A stretch of 25,142 nt of DNA from CAZNVB01 sp964651495 (GTDB lineage: Bacteria; Acidobacteriota; Aminicenantia; Aminicenantales; UBA8522), in assembly GCA_964651495.1 (NCBI GenBank), contig CAZYWP010000034.1, positions 1 to 25,142 of the forward strand, read 5' to 3'. This document shows, in pieces, positions 8,616-16,560 of this stretch. The position numbers and the translations under genes were made by a program. How positions within the stretch are numbered: the first letter of the stretch is position 1; every line of letters starts with the position of its first letter. The notes under the pieces were generated by a model. It made no database searches and had not been told where the DNA came from. It saw only the letters and a list, made by a program, of their open reading frames with translations.

Positions 8616-11051
8616 CTAGGAATCCTTCTCCCCTGAGGAGGCGAATTCTTTCCAGCTCTGGCCGAGCCTCTGCAGTTCCTTATCGACGAGGTCGTTGACG
8701 GTCCCCGGCTCAAAAGCGCCGTCCTCTGTCCGCTCGCCGGCCTCGACTTCCGTCAGGATCTCGATGCCCTGATCGACCGAATTGATGGGATAGATATGAA
8801 ATTTCCCCTGAGCCACCGCCTCGACCACGTCTTGGCGGAGCATCAGGTTCTGGACATTTTGCTGAGGGATGATAACACCCTGGGCGCCGGTCAGGCCTTT
8901 GGCCCGGCAGACGTCGAAGAAACCCTCAATTTTCTCGTTGACGCCGCCGATCGGCTGGATCTCTCCTTTCTGGTTGATCGAGCCCGTCACCGCGATGTCC
9001 TGTCGGAGGGGGAGCTTGGAGAGGCTGGAGAGGATGGCATAGACCTCAGTCGATGAGGCGCTGTCCCCGTCCACTCCCGAATAGGACTGCTCGAAAGCCA
9101 GGCTGGCGGAGAGAGAGAACGGCTTGTTCTGGGCGTATTTCCCCCGCAGAAAACCTCCCAGGATAAGAACCCCCTTGTTGTGGGTCGGGCCGCTCAGGTC
9201 GGCCTCCCGCTCGATATTGATGACGCCCGCCCGGCCGACCGAAGTCTTGGCGGTGATACGCGTCGGCTTGCCGAAGGCGAACTGCCCCATGTCATACACG
9301 GACAGGCCGTTCACCTGGCCGACGACCTTTCCCTCGGTGTCGATCAGGATCGTGCCGTCTTCGATGAGCTCCTGGATCTTGTCTTCGACCAGGCTGACGC
9401 GCTCGAAACGCTCCTGGACGGCCTTTTCCACGTGCTCCCGGCCGATGACCGTCCGGCCGTCCTTCTTGGCCCAATAATTGGCCTCGCGGGTGACGTCGGC
9501 AAGGACATGGAACCGGGTAGAGACCTTTTTCTGGCGTCCGGCGATCCGCGAGGCGTATTCAACCAGGGCGGCGATCCCGCCCTTGTCCATCGGCCGGAGG
9601 CCGTCGTCCTGGCAGATCTTCTTGATGAAGCGGGCATAGTCGCGGATGGCCTTCTCGTCCCGGTTCATCTCGGAGTCGAACTCGGCCTTGATCTTGAAAA
9701 TCTTCTTGAAATCCTCGTCCATGAAAAAGAGCAGGTTATAGATGTAGGAATCGCCGATCATGACCACCTTGACATTGCACCTGATCGGCTCGGGCTTGAG
9801 CCGGGAAGTGGAGATGAGATACATGGCCAGGTAATTCTGTATCTCGAAGATCTGATTGCGCAGCGTTCTCTTCAGGGTGGCCCAGACGCCCGGCTCGACC
9901 AGGGCGTCAAGAGCGTTGATGACCAGGTAGCCTCCGTTAGCCTTGAGGAAGGAGCCGGCCTTGATCTTGGTAAAATCCGTCTGCCAGGCCCCCCAGCGGG
10001 TGACCGTCGATTCGATCGTCCCGAAGAGGTTGACGTAGTTCGGGTTGGTCTCCATGATAACCGGCTCGCCCTTGACCTCGGAATTGTCCACCAGCAGGTT
10101 GACCCGGTACTCGAAAAAGGCGTCGCCGGGCTCCCGGTTCCGCTCCTCTTTTTCGTCCTTTTTTTGGGCCTTGAAGAGGTCGATGTTGTTGATCAGGTTG
10201 TCCTCGACCAGCTTGAGGAAGTCGGAGGTCGCGGGCTGGGGGAATTTGTCCCGGACTCCGGAAATGGCGTTCTTGATGATCGGAGTGATCGCCTCGGCGT
10301 CCCAGTTCTTGAGCAGGACCCGGGTTTCCTCATCCATCTCCCGCAGCTTCTCCAGCACGCCCTCGAGCTGGGCGGTCAGCTCCTCGTATTTTTTCCGCAG
10401 CGCCTCCAGGTTCTTCTGGGCGAATTTCTTTTCCTTGACCATGGCTTCGAGCTTGGCGAACGGCGTCGGCTGGTCCTCGAAGAGCGGGACGAGGTCGGGC
10501 CGGACGAACAGACCCATCTGGACCTGGATGACCGAGAAGCCCTGCTGGGCGACGTCCTCCTCGAACTTCTGGAGCATCTCCTTCTGCTTTTTCTGCTGGG
10601 CCTCGACGAGGCTCTCCCTTTTCTCTGTATAATACTTGCTCTTGAGAAGCTCCGGGATGTTGACTTTGAGCATCTCGATGAGGTTGTCCGTGCTTTCCTT
10701 GAACAGGCGGCCCTGGCCTCCGGGCAGCATGATCAGCGTTGGCTCGTCCGGATTCCTGAAGTTATTGACGTAAAGGATATCATCGGGAGTCGCCTCGCCC
10801 TTTTCCAGCCTTTCCAGCAACTGCTTGATCGTGGTCGTCCGGCCGGTGCCGACCAGGCCGGTGATAAAGATGTTGTAGCCCAGGCTCTTGATGTCGAGCC
10901 CCGTCTGGATGGCCTTGAGGGCGCGTTCCTGGCCGATGATCTCGTCGCACGGCTCACAGTCGTCCGTGGTGGCGAAGGGGATGGTTTCCGGGTCCAGCTT
11001 CCAGCGCAGTATATCCGGGGTGAGCTCTTCGGGCCGGGCTGCGTATTTCAT
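8616..11051 (-). CDS. Lon-family (S16) ATP-dependent protease, LonB/AAA_32 type
   Basis: This 811-residue cytoplasmic AAA+ protease differs from classical Lon in lacking the N-terminal substrate domain. The P-loop is GLVGTGRTT (65-73), with Arg in place of the usual Lys. A long coiled-coil-like, lysine- and glutamate-rich insertion occupies about 150-270, followed by the ATPase lid. The C-terminal peptidase domain has the catalytic Ser664 in GDSAS and Lys707 in GGVNEKIEG, 43 residues apart as in E. coli Lon (S679/K722). The family is probably involved in degrading damaged or regulatory proteins, but substrates of this type are poorly known. It is the first gene of the minus-strand run, and the downstream glycan genes may be read through from it. 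Classical Lon is not in the window. Confidence 0.92.
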   Translation of the reverse strand: MKYAARPEELTPDILRWKLDPETIPFATTDDCEPCDEIIGQERALKAIQTGLDIKSLGYNIFITGLVGTGRTTTIKQLLERLEKGEATPDDILYVNNFRNPDEPTLIMLPGGQGRLFKESTDNLIEMLKVNIPELLKSKYYTEKRESLVEAQQKKQKEMLQKFEEDVAQQGFSVIQVQMGLFVRPDLVPLFEDQPTPFAKLEAMVKEKKFAQKNLEALRKKYEELTAQLEGVLEKLREMDEETRVLLKNWDAEAITPIIKNAISGVRDKFPQPATSDFLKLVEDNLINNIDLFKAQKKDEKEERNREPGDAFFEYRVNLLVDNSEVKGEPVIMETNPNYVNLFGTIESTVTRWGAWQTDFTKIKAGSFLKANGGYLVINALDALVEPGVWATLKRTLRNQIFEIQNYLAMYLISTSRLKPEPIRCNVKVVMIGDSYIYNLLFFMDEDFKKIFKIKAEFDSEMNRDEKAIRDYARFIKKICQDDGLRPMDKGGIAALVEYASRIAGRQKKVSTRFHVLADVTREANYWAKKDGRTVIGREHVEKAVQERFERVSLVEDKIQELIEDGTILIDTEGKVVGQVNGLSVYDMGQFAFGKPTRITAKTSVGRAGVINIEREADLSGPTHNKGVLILGGFLRGKYAQNKPFSLSASLAFEQSYSGVDGDSASSTEVYAILSSLSKLPLRQDIAVTGSINQKGEIQPIGGVNEKIEGFFDVCRAKGLTGAQGVIIPQQNVQNLMLRQDVVEAVAQGKFHIYPINSVDQGIEILTEVEAGERTEDGAFEPGTVNDLVDKELQRLGQSWKEFASSGEKDS

Positions 11052-11294
11052 CTGCGGACTCCTTGCCTATATTGATCGAAATTCCATGCCTTTGATTTTT
11101 TATCATAAAACAGGGTTCGAGACAAGCGGGTTCAAAAGGGCTTAAAAGGTAGTGAAAAAAAAGTGGTCTTCTGATAAAATAGGGAGAATTTTCGAGTGCT
11201 GTCATGTGTAAGATCCGATCTGAAAAAAGGATTGCCTTAGGCAGGGGGCAGTGGGCGGATGACGGCGAAATAAACTCACAATGGAGGCGAGGAC
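11052..11294. other. Divergent intergenic region between the Lon-like and crotonase genes
   Basis: This 243-bp region is AT-richer than its surroundings and must hold the promoters of both divergent transcription units, including the twelve-gene plus-strand run. Partial signals are visible: TATGAT on the minus strand (11102-11107) and TAAAAT on the plus strand (11175-11180). Neither has a convincing -35 at 16-18 bp. A run of eight or more A residues lies near 11154-11162. No hairpin, small gene or riboswitch was recognised. Confidence 0.4.
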
Positions 11295-12077
11295 ATGGAT
11301 TTTAAAAATTTACTGACCCGAAAAAGCGAAGGCATCGGCTGGATCACCGTCAACCGGCCGGACAAGCTCAACGCGCTGAATATCGAGACGATGGGAGAGC
11401 TGAAAGCCGCATTCGGGGAGATGGGGAATGATCCGGAGGTCAGGGCGGTCATCCTCACCGGGACGGGAGAGAAGGCCTTCGTGGCGGGAGCCGACATCAG
11501 CGAATTTGTCAACCTCGACGCCGAGAAAGGCGCTCATTTTGCCCGCCGGGGCCAGGAAGTGATGCGCTCGATCGAGAACTCTACCAAGCCGGTGATCGCG
11601 GCGATCAATGGCTATGCCCTCGGCGGAGGCACTGAAATCGCCCTGGCCTGCCATATCCGCCTGGCCTCCGGGAACGCCAGGATGGGGCAGCCGGAGGTCA
11701 AGCTGGGGATCATCCCGGGCTACGGGGGCAGCCAGCGCCTCAGCCGGCTCGTCGGCAAGGGCAAGGCGATGGAGCTCATTCTCTCGGGAAAGATGATTGA
11801 TGCCAAGGAAGCCTGTGAGATCGGGCTCGTCAACAAGGTGGTCCCGTTGCCTGAGCTGCTGAAGGAGGCGGAAGCCCTGGCCAGGGAGATCATCAAGAAC
11901 GCTCCTCTCGCGCTTTCCTGCTCGATCGAAGCGATCAACAAAGGGCTCGACAAGACGCTGGACGAAGGGCTCGAGCTCGAGGCGGAAATCTTCGGCCGGA
12001 CCTGCGCCAGCCAGGACTTCCTCGAAGGCGCCAGGGCTTTTTTGGAGAAAAGAAACCCCAATTTTCGCGGCCAATAG
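11295..12077 (+). CDS. Enoyl-CoA hydratase/isomerase (crotonase) family protein
   Basis: This 260-residue crotonase-fold enzyme hydrates trans-2-enoyl-CoA in fatty-acid or related acyl-CoA breakdown. The oxyanion-hole segments AFVAGADISEF (61-71) and ALGGGTE (108-114) are intact. Both catalytic glutamates of true hydratases are present: E114 in GGGTE and E134 in GQPEVKLGIIPGYGG. This favours hydratase over isomerase-only members. GGAGG at 11283-11287 sits seven bases before the ATG. It is the first gene of the long plus-strand run and has no beta-oxidation partners nearby, so its acyl-CoA substrate is unknown. A gap of 11 bp to ribH suggests co-transcription with the riboflavin gene rather than a shared pathway. 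Confidence 0.92.
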   Translation: MDFKNLLTRKSEGIGWITVNRPDKLNALNIETMGELKAAFGEMGNDPEVRAVILTGTGEKAFVAGADISEFVNLDAEKGAHFARRGQEVMRSIENSTKPVIAAINGYALGGGTEIALACHIRLASGNARMGQPEVKLGIIPGYGGSQRLSRLVGKGKAMELILSGKMIDAKEACEIGLVNKVVPLPELLKEAEALAREIIKNAPLALSCSIEAINKGLDKTLDEGLELEAEIFGRTCASQDFLEGARAFLEKRNPNFRGQ

Positions 12078-12088
12078 GAGAAGATCAC

Positions 12089-12559
12089 ATGGAGACATAT
12101 CAAGGCAAGCTTCAGGCCAAGGGTTTTAAGATCGGCATCGTCGTCAGCCGCTTCAACCAGTTCATCTCGGAGAGGCTCCTCGAAGGAGCGCTGGACGCGC
12201 TGACCAAGCTCGGGGCCGCTGAGGTCGACCTCTCTGTTTACAAGGTCCCGGGTTCCTTCGAGGTCCCCGTCCTGGTAAAGAAGCTGGTCAAGTCGGGAAA
12301 AGTGGACGGCGTCATCTGCCTCGGCGCGCTCATTCGAGGAGACACACCCCATTTTGACTACCTGAGCGCCGAGGTCACCAAGGGGATCGCCCAGATCGCC
12401 ATCGACCACGGGATTCCCTGTTCTTTCGGGATCCTAACCGTGGATACGATCGAGCAGGGGATCGAACGGGCCGGGGCCAAGTCGGGGAACAAAGGCTGGG
12501 ACGCGGCCTTTTCCGTTGTCGAGATGCTCAACTTGATCAAGGCGGCCAAGCTCGGTTGA
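12089..12559 (+). CDS. ribH: 6,7-dimethyl-8-ribityllumazine synthase
   Basis: RibH catalyses the penultimate step of riboflavin synthesis, joining 5-amino-6-ribitylaminouracil to 3,4-dihydroxy-2-butanone 4-phosphate. The 156-residue length is typical for the icosahedral or pentameric enzyme. Recognisable segments are IGIVVSRFN (15-23), VPGSFEVP (53-60), and the catalytic-histidine motif GDTPHFDYLSAEVTKGI with H88. The substrate loop IPCSFGILTVDT follows. AGGAG precedes the ATG at 12089. The stop overlaps the nusB leader region, reproducing the ribH-nusB pairing that is common in bacteria. No other rib genes are in the window. Confidence 0.97.
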   Translation: METYQGKLQAKGFKIGIVVSRFNQFISERLLEGALDALTKLGAAEVDLSVYKVPGSFEVPVLVKKLVKSGKVDGVICLGALIRGDTPHFDYLSAEVTKGIAQIAIDHGIPCSFGILTVDTIEQGIERAGAKSGNKGWDAAFSVVEMLNLIKAAKLG

Positions 12560-12573
12560 GGCCGCGGCGCTCG

Positions 12574-13068
12574 ATGGGCAAAAGACGCAACGCCCGGGAA
12601 AGCGCTCTGCAAATCCTGTATCAACTGGAATTCGACGGCTCCCGGGCTGATGACGCTATCGATCTATTTTGGCAAAAAAAGCGGGCCCCTGGAGAGACGA
12701 AGGAATACAGCCGCTGGCTGGTCGAGGGCCTGCTCTCCCAGCAGAAGAAAGTGGATGAAGCCATCCAGTCCATCTCCCAGCACTGGCGAATCCAGCGCAT
12801 GGCCCTGGTGGACCGGAACATCCTTCGCCTGGCCGCCTTTGAGCTCCTCAACGCCCCGCACATCGCCCCGGCCGTGGTCATCAATGAAGCGATCGAAATT
12901 GCCAAGAAGTTCAGCGGTCCGGAAGCGGCCACTTTTGTCAACGGCATTCTCGACGCCCTGAGGAAAAGAATCCAGGCCGGGGAAAAACCCGGCCGAGAGG
13001 TCAACAATGTCCGAACAGGCAGACCAGAGGAAAAAACCAGGACCCCCAGGCGGTCAAAAAAGGACTGA
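12574..13068 (+). CDS. nusB: Transcription antitermination factor NusB
   Basis: NusB binds boxA RNA with NusE (S10) to promote antitermination, chiefly on rRNA operons. The 164-residue form begins MGKRRNARESALQILYQLEF, the usual family start, so I place the start at ATG 12574 rather than the TTG at 12556 that overlaps the ribH stop. The all-helical domain includes VDRNILRLAAFELLN and VVINEAIEIAKKFSG, both family hallmarks, and ends FVNGILDAL. A basic, disordered tail of about 30 residues (containing TRTPRRSKKD) follows the domain. That tail is encoded in the 62 bp that overlap the start of lysS in another frame. Confidence 0.95.
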   Translation: MGKRRNARESALQILYQLEFDGSRADDAIDLFWQKKRAPGETKEYSRWLVEGLLSQQKKVDEAIQSISQHWRIQRMALVDRNILRLAAFELLNAPHIAPAVVINEAIEIAKKFSGPEAATFVNGILDALRKRIQAGEKPGREVNNVRTGRPEEKTRTPRRSKKD

Positions 13069-14518
13069 CCAGGACATCTCCCGCGAAGAGAAAATCGCCA
13101 GGCTGCGGGAGGAGGGCATCAATCTTTTCCCTTACAAAGCCGAAAAGAGTCACTCCGTCTTCGAGATCGTCAGGGATTTTTCCGCTCTGGACTCAGAGGA
13201 CATGGGGGAAAGGAGAGTGACCGTGCCCGGGCGGATCCTCTCCATCCGCAAGATGGGGCGGGCGACGTTCGCCACGATCTCGGACAGCCGCGCCCGGCTC
13301 CAGATTTATATGAGAGCGGATGTTCTGGGGGAGAAGGTTTATAAACTCTTCGGCCTGATGGATATCGGCGACATTATCAATGTCATGGGCACGCTGTTCA
13401 AGACCAAAACGGGCGAGCTGACGGTCCTGGCGAAATCCTTTGACCTGCTGGCCAAGTGCCTCCATCCGTTGCCCGAGAAATGGCACGGGCTGCAGGATGT
13501 CGAGTTGCGCTACCGCCGGCGCTACCTGGACCTGATCATGAACCCGGAGGTCGGAGAGGTGTTCTGGCTGCGGAGCCGGATTATCGCCTTCATCCGGAAA
13601 TTTTTCGACGAGCGGGGTTACGTCGAGGTGGAAACACCGATGATGCAGGCCATCCCCGGAGGCGCCCTGGCCAGGCCGTTCAAGACATTCCACAACGCCC
13701 TGGCGATGGACCTTTATCTGCGCATCGCGCCGGAGCTCTATCTGAAGCAGCTGGTCGTCGGCGGTCTCGAGCGGGTCTATGAGATCAACCGGAGTTTCCG
13801 CAACGAAGGGATCTCCGCCGAGCACAACCCCGAGTTCACCATGCTTGAATTTTATGAAGCGTACAGCGATTTTTATGACATTATGGACCTGACGGAAGAC
13901 CTGCTCCATTCTCTGAGCCTGGCCCTTCTTAAGACCGACCAATTCCCCTTTGGCGAACACACCATCTCCTTCAAACGGCCGTTTGCCCGCCTGAAGTACC
14001 GTGATGCTTTGCTGACGCACAGCGGGCTCGCGCCCGGCCGGTTTGATGACCCGGACGATATCATGGTCTTCGCCGGCGGACTGGCCGGAGAGAAGCCCGT
14101 CTCCTACGGAAAAGCGCTCGATGTGATCTTCGACAAGCTGGTCAAACCGTCCATCGTCCAGCCGACCTTTGTGACCCATACGCCCAAAGAGATCTCCCCG
14201 CTGGCCAAGGCCTCGCGGGAGAACCCGGAGGAAGCGGAACGGTATGAGCTGATCGCGGCCGGCATGGAGATCGCCAACGCCTTCAGCGAGCTCTCCGACC
14301 CGCGGGAGCAGCAGACCCGGTTCGAACAGCAGGCGGAGGAGAAGAAAAAGGGCGATGAGGAGACCCATCCGATCGACGTCGATTACGTCCAGGCGCTGGA
14401 GTACGGACTCCCTCCCACGGGGGGAGAGGGGATCGGCATCGACCGGCTGACCATGCTGCTGGCCAACAGGAAGTCGATCCGGGAAGTCATCCTCTTCCCG
14501 CTCTTGAGGCCGAAATAG
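13007..14518 (+). CDS. lysS: Lysyl-tRNA synthetase, class II
   Basis: LysRS charges tRNA(Lys) with lysine. The 503-residue protein has an N-terminal OB-fold anticodon-binding domain (about 60-160, VTVPGRILSIRKMGRATFA) and the class II catalytic domain. Motif 2 is at about 255-280 (RSFRNEGISAEHNPEFTMLE) and motif 3 at about 471-483 (GGEGIGIDRLTML). The preceding LPPTG and the subclass IIb layout separate it from aspartyl and asparaginyl enzymes. The ATG at 13007 is preceded by GAGAGG and lies within nusB; the next in-frame Met is inside the OB fold, so this start is preferred. The first 20 or so residues (ADQRKKPGPPGGQKR) look unstructured. The permease gene follows after 10 bp. Confidence 0.97.
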   Translation: MSEQADQRKKPGPPGGQKRTDQDISREEKIARLREEGINLFPYKAEKSHSVFEIVRDFSALDSEDMGERRVTVPGRILSIRKMGRATFATISDSRARLQIYMRADVLGEKVYKLFGLMDIGDIINVMGTLFKTKTGELTVLAKSFDLLAKCLHPLPEKWHGLQDVELRYRRRYLDLIMNPEVGEVFWLRSRIIAFIRKFFDERGYVEVETPMMQAIPGGALARPFKTFHNALAMDLYLRIAPELYLKQLVVGGLERVYEINRSFRNEGISAEHNPEFTMLEFYEAYSDFYDIMDLTEDLLHSLSLALLKTDQFPFGEHTISFKRPFARLKYRDALLTHSGLAPGRFDDPDDIMVFAGGLAGEKPVSYGKALDVIFDKLVKPSIVQPTFVTHTPKEISPLAKASRENPEEAERYELIAAGMEIANAFSELSDPREQQTRFEQQAEEKKKGDEETHPIDVDYVQALEYGLPPTGGEGIGIDRLTMLLANRKSIREVILFPLLRPK

Positions 14519-14528
14519 AAAACCAGAG

Positions 14529-15746
14529 ATGAACTACGAGCTCTTCATCGCCTCGCGCTACCTGAAGGCCAGGCGGAAACAGGCTTTCATCTCGGTCATC
14601 ACCTTCATCTCCACGCTCGGGATCGCCATCGGCGTGATGGCCCTGGTCATCGCCCTGGCCCTGATCACGGGTTTCCAGGAGGATGTCCAGGACAAGATCC
14701 TGGGAGCGACCTCGCACATCATGGTCTCCGACCTGAGCGGGGAAGGCCTGAGCGATTATCCGGAGCTGCTTGGCCAAGTGGGTGCGGTCAAGGGAATCCG
14801 GGTCGCCTCGCCGGTCGCCTGGGACATGGTGCTCATCACAGGTCCCTACCGGAGCCGCGGCGCCATGCTCAAAGGAATCGATTTTAATCTTGATAAACAG
14901 CACTACTCCTGGCTGGAGAATCTGGAGCAGGGTAGTCTACCGTCCGCAACGACCGGGGAGGCCATCCTCCTGGGAAAGGAGATCGCCCTGTCCATCGGGG
15001 CTAACGTTGGAGATTGGGTGACGGTCGTAGCCTCATCGACCCGCCTCTCGCCCGTCGGCCCGATCCCCAGGATGAAAAAATTCCAGGTGAGCGGCGTTTT
15101 TTCCACCGGGCTGTACGAGTTCGACTCGACCACCGCCCTGACTCCCCTGGCTGCGGCCCAGAAGTACTTCCGCCTGGGCGACCGGGTCAGCCATCTCCAG
15201 ATCAAGATTGAGGATATCTTCCAGGCAGGCAAGATCGGCGCCGAGCTGACGAGGATCCTGCCGCCCTCGACGTACGTAACTACCTGGATGGAGCTCAACC
15301 GGCCGCTCTTTTCCGCACTCAAGCTGGAAAAAAATATCATGTTCTTGACCATCACCCTCATCGTCATCGTGGCCGCCCTCAACATCATCGCCACGCTGAT
15401 CCTGATGGTCATGGAGAAAACGCGGGATATCGGCATCCTGATGGCCATCGGCGTGCCCGGCCGGAGCATCCGAAAAATCTTCTTCCTTCAAGGGGCCATG
15501 ATCGGCGTGATCGGGACCACGGCTGGAGTCCTCCTGGGATTCCTCTGCTGCTGGCTGGCCAACACGTTCAAGCTGATCAAGGTCCCGGTGGATATCTATC
15601 AGATCTCTTACGTCCCATTCCATATTAAACCGATCGATATACTAATAATAGTCGGGGTCAGCCTGGCCATCAGCCTGCTCTCGACGCTGTTCCCGTCGCA
15701 CCGGGCCTCCCGCGTGGACCCGGTCATTGCCCTGAAATATGAGTAA
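14529..15746 (+). CDS. lolC: Lipoprotein-releasing ABC permease, LolC/LolE family
   Basis: This 405-residue inner-membrane permease extracts mature lipoproteins from the outer leaflet and hands them to LolA. Four transmembrane helices are seen: one at about 20-45 (VITFISTLGIAIGVMALVIA) and three between about 275 and 395, around a periplasmic domain. MEKTRDIGILMAIG is the coupling segment that contacts the ATPase, and the protein ends SRVDPVIALKYE. It starts MNYELFIASRYLKARRKQAFIS, the usual LolC/E pattern. Its stop overlaps the lolD start by eight bases. Only one permease gene is present, so the transporter is probably a homodimer of the LolF type rather than LolC-LolE. The partner LolA and LolB are not clearly in the window. 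Confidence 0.92.
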   Translation: MNYELFIASRYLKARRKQAFISVITFISTLGIAIGVMALVIALALITGFQEDVQDKILGATSHIMVSDLSGEGLSDYPELLGQVGAVKGIRVASPVAWDMVLITGPYRSRGAMLKGIDFNLDKQHYSWLENLEQGSLPSATTGEAILLGKEIALSIGANVGDWVTVVASSTRLSPVGPIPRMKKFQVSGVFSTGLYEFDSTTALTPLAAAQKYFRLGDRVSHLQIKIEDIFQAGKIGAELTRILPPSTYVTTWMELNRPLFSALKLEKNIMFLTITLIVIVAALNIIATLILMVMEKTRDIGILMAIGVPGRSIRKIFFLQGAMIGVIGTTAGVLLGFLCCWLANTFKLIKVPVDIYQISYVPFHIKPIDILIIVGVSLAISLLSTLFPSHRASRVDPVIALKYE

Positions 15747-16416
15747 GCTGATCATCGCCCAGAATGTCGGCAAGGTCTACCCCCTGCCCAAGGGGGGCCT
15801 CCGTGTCCTCGAGGGGCTCGATTTTGAGCTCGGGGGGGGGGAAATCGCGGCCGTCATGGGCGCTTCCGGCGTCGGGAAGACGACCTTTCTCAACCTTCTC
15901 GGCGCCCTGGACACCCCGACCGAGGGGACCATTCTCCTTGCTGGAGAGGACATCCATGCCAAGGACGAAAGAGAAAAAGCCCGCCTGAGGAACGCGAAAA
16001 TCGGGTTCGTCTTCCAGTTCTACCATCTCCTGCCCGAATTCAGCGCCCTGGAAAACGTCTTTCTCCCTCTTCTTATCGGCGGGATGGACAGGCGGGAAGC
16101 GGGGGAGAGGGGGCGGGCTGTTCTTAAAGAGGTCTTCCTGGAAGACAGGGCGGACCAGAAGCCAAGTCTGCTCTCGGGCGGGGAGCAGCAAAGAGTGGCA
16201 ATCGCCCGGGCCCTGGTCAACGAACCCCGGCTCCTCCTGGCCGACGAACCCACCGGCAACCTGGACAGAAAAACGGGCGAAGCCATCATGGAGCTCATCC
16301 TCGAGCTCCACCGGAAAAAGGGGCTGGCCTCGGTTATCGTCACCCATAACGAGAGGATCGCCCGCTACTGCCAGAGGCAGTACGTCATGGAAGCCGGCCG
16401 CCTGAAACTAATCTAA
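15739..16416 (+). CDS. lolD: Lipoprotein-releasing system ATP-binding protein LolD
   Basis: LolD is the ATPase that drives lipoprotein release by the preceding permease. The 225-residue protein is a complete nucleotide-binding domain: Walker A GASGVGKT (41-48), Q-loop in IGFVFQFYHLLPEFSALENV, signature LSGGEQQRVAIARAL, Walker B LLLADEPTGNLD, and the switch histidine in VIVTHN. The FQFYHLLPEF context is typical of LolD rather than MacB or FtsE. The overlapping ATGAGTAA junction with the permease indicates translational coupling. It might also serve the orphan MacB-type permeases at 1345-3824, but nothing in the sequence shows this. Confidence 0.93.
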   Translation: MSKLIIAQNVGKVYPLPKGGLRVLEGLDFELGGGEIAAVMGASGVGKTTFLNLLGALDTPTEGTILLAGEDIHAKDEREKARLRNAKIGFVFQFYHLLPEFSALENVFLPLLIGGMDRREAGERGRAVLKEVFLEDRADQKPSLLSGGEQQRVAIARALVNEPRLLLADEPTGNLDRKTGEAIMELILELHRKKGLASVIVTHNERIARYCQRQYVMEAGRLKLI

Positions 16417-16522
16417 CCCCTGCGCAGTTTTCTAATATGAGGAGAATGAGTGCAGAAGTATCATCTCGTACCCTGCATCTTCTCTCTGGCGGAGGCGAGG
16501 GGCATGTGCCCGAGCCAATTCT

Positions 16523-16551
16523 TTGAAAAAAAACGTCAATTATGTTATAAG
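16523..16551 (+). promoter_or_regulatory. Possible sigma70 promoter immediately before bamA
   Basis: TTGAAA (16523-16528) and TATAAG (16546-16551) are exactly 17 bp apart, a strong match to consensus. The -10 box overlaps the bamA ribosome site (AAGGA 16549-16553), and initiation would fall near 16557-16559, two to four bases before the ATG at 16561. Either the transcript is nearly leaderless or the match is a coincidence in a short AT-rich stretch. Confidence 0.4.
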
Positions 16552-16560
16552 GATAAGGAA

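Noticed and set aside
9180..11075. A 631-codon open frame on the plus strand opposite the Lon-like gene
   Set aside because: It is the antisense of a well-identified protease; composition is rich in Asp, Gly, Leu and Val from codon mirroring, and no family is recognisable.
11112..11135. TTCGAG-containing stretch resembling a tRNA T-arm
   Set aside because: The flanking bases do not form a T stem, and no acceptor, D or anticodon arms are present at the expected distances.
13193..14368. A 391-codon open frame on the minus strand inside lysS
   Set aside because: It is a shadow of LysRS in GC-rich codons, with no recognisable domain and no ribosome site.
16437..16527. A 29-codon ORF starting at an ATG upstream of bamA
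   Set aside because: No conserved features or convincing ribosome site; it overlaps the candidate promoter.
16450..16560. N-terminal extension of BamA from a GTG with GGAG upstream
   Set aside because: The signal peptide begins at 16561 with its own AAGGA; an extension would bury it. The open frame is short enough to be chance.
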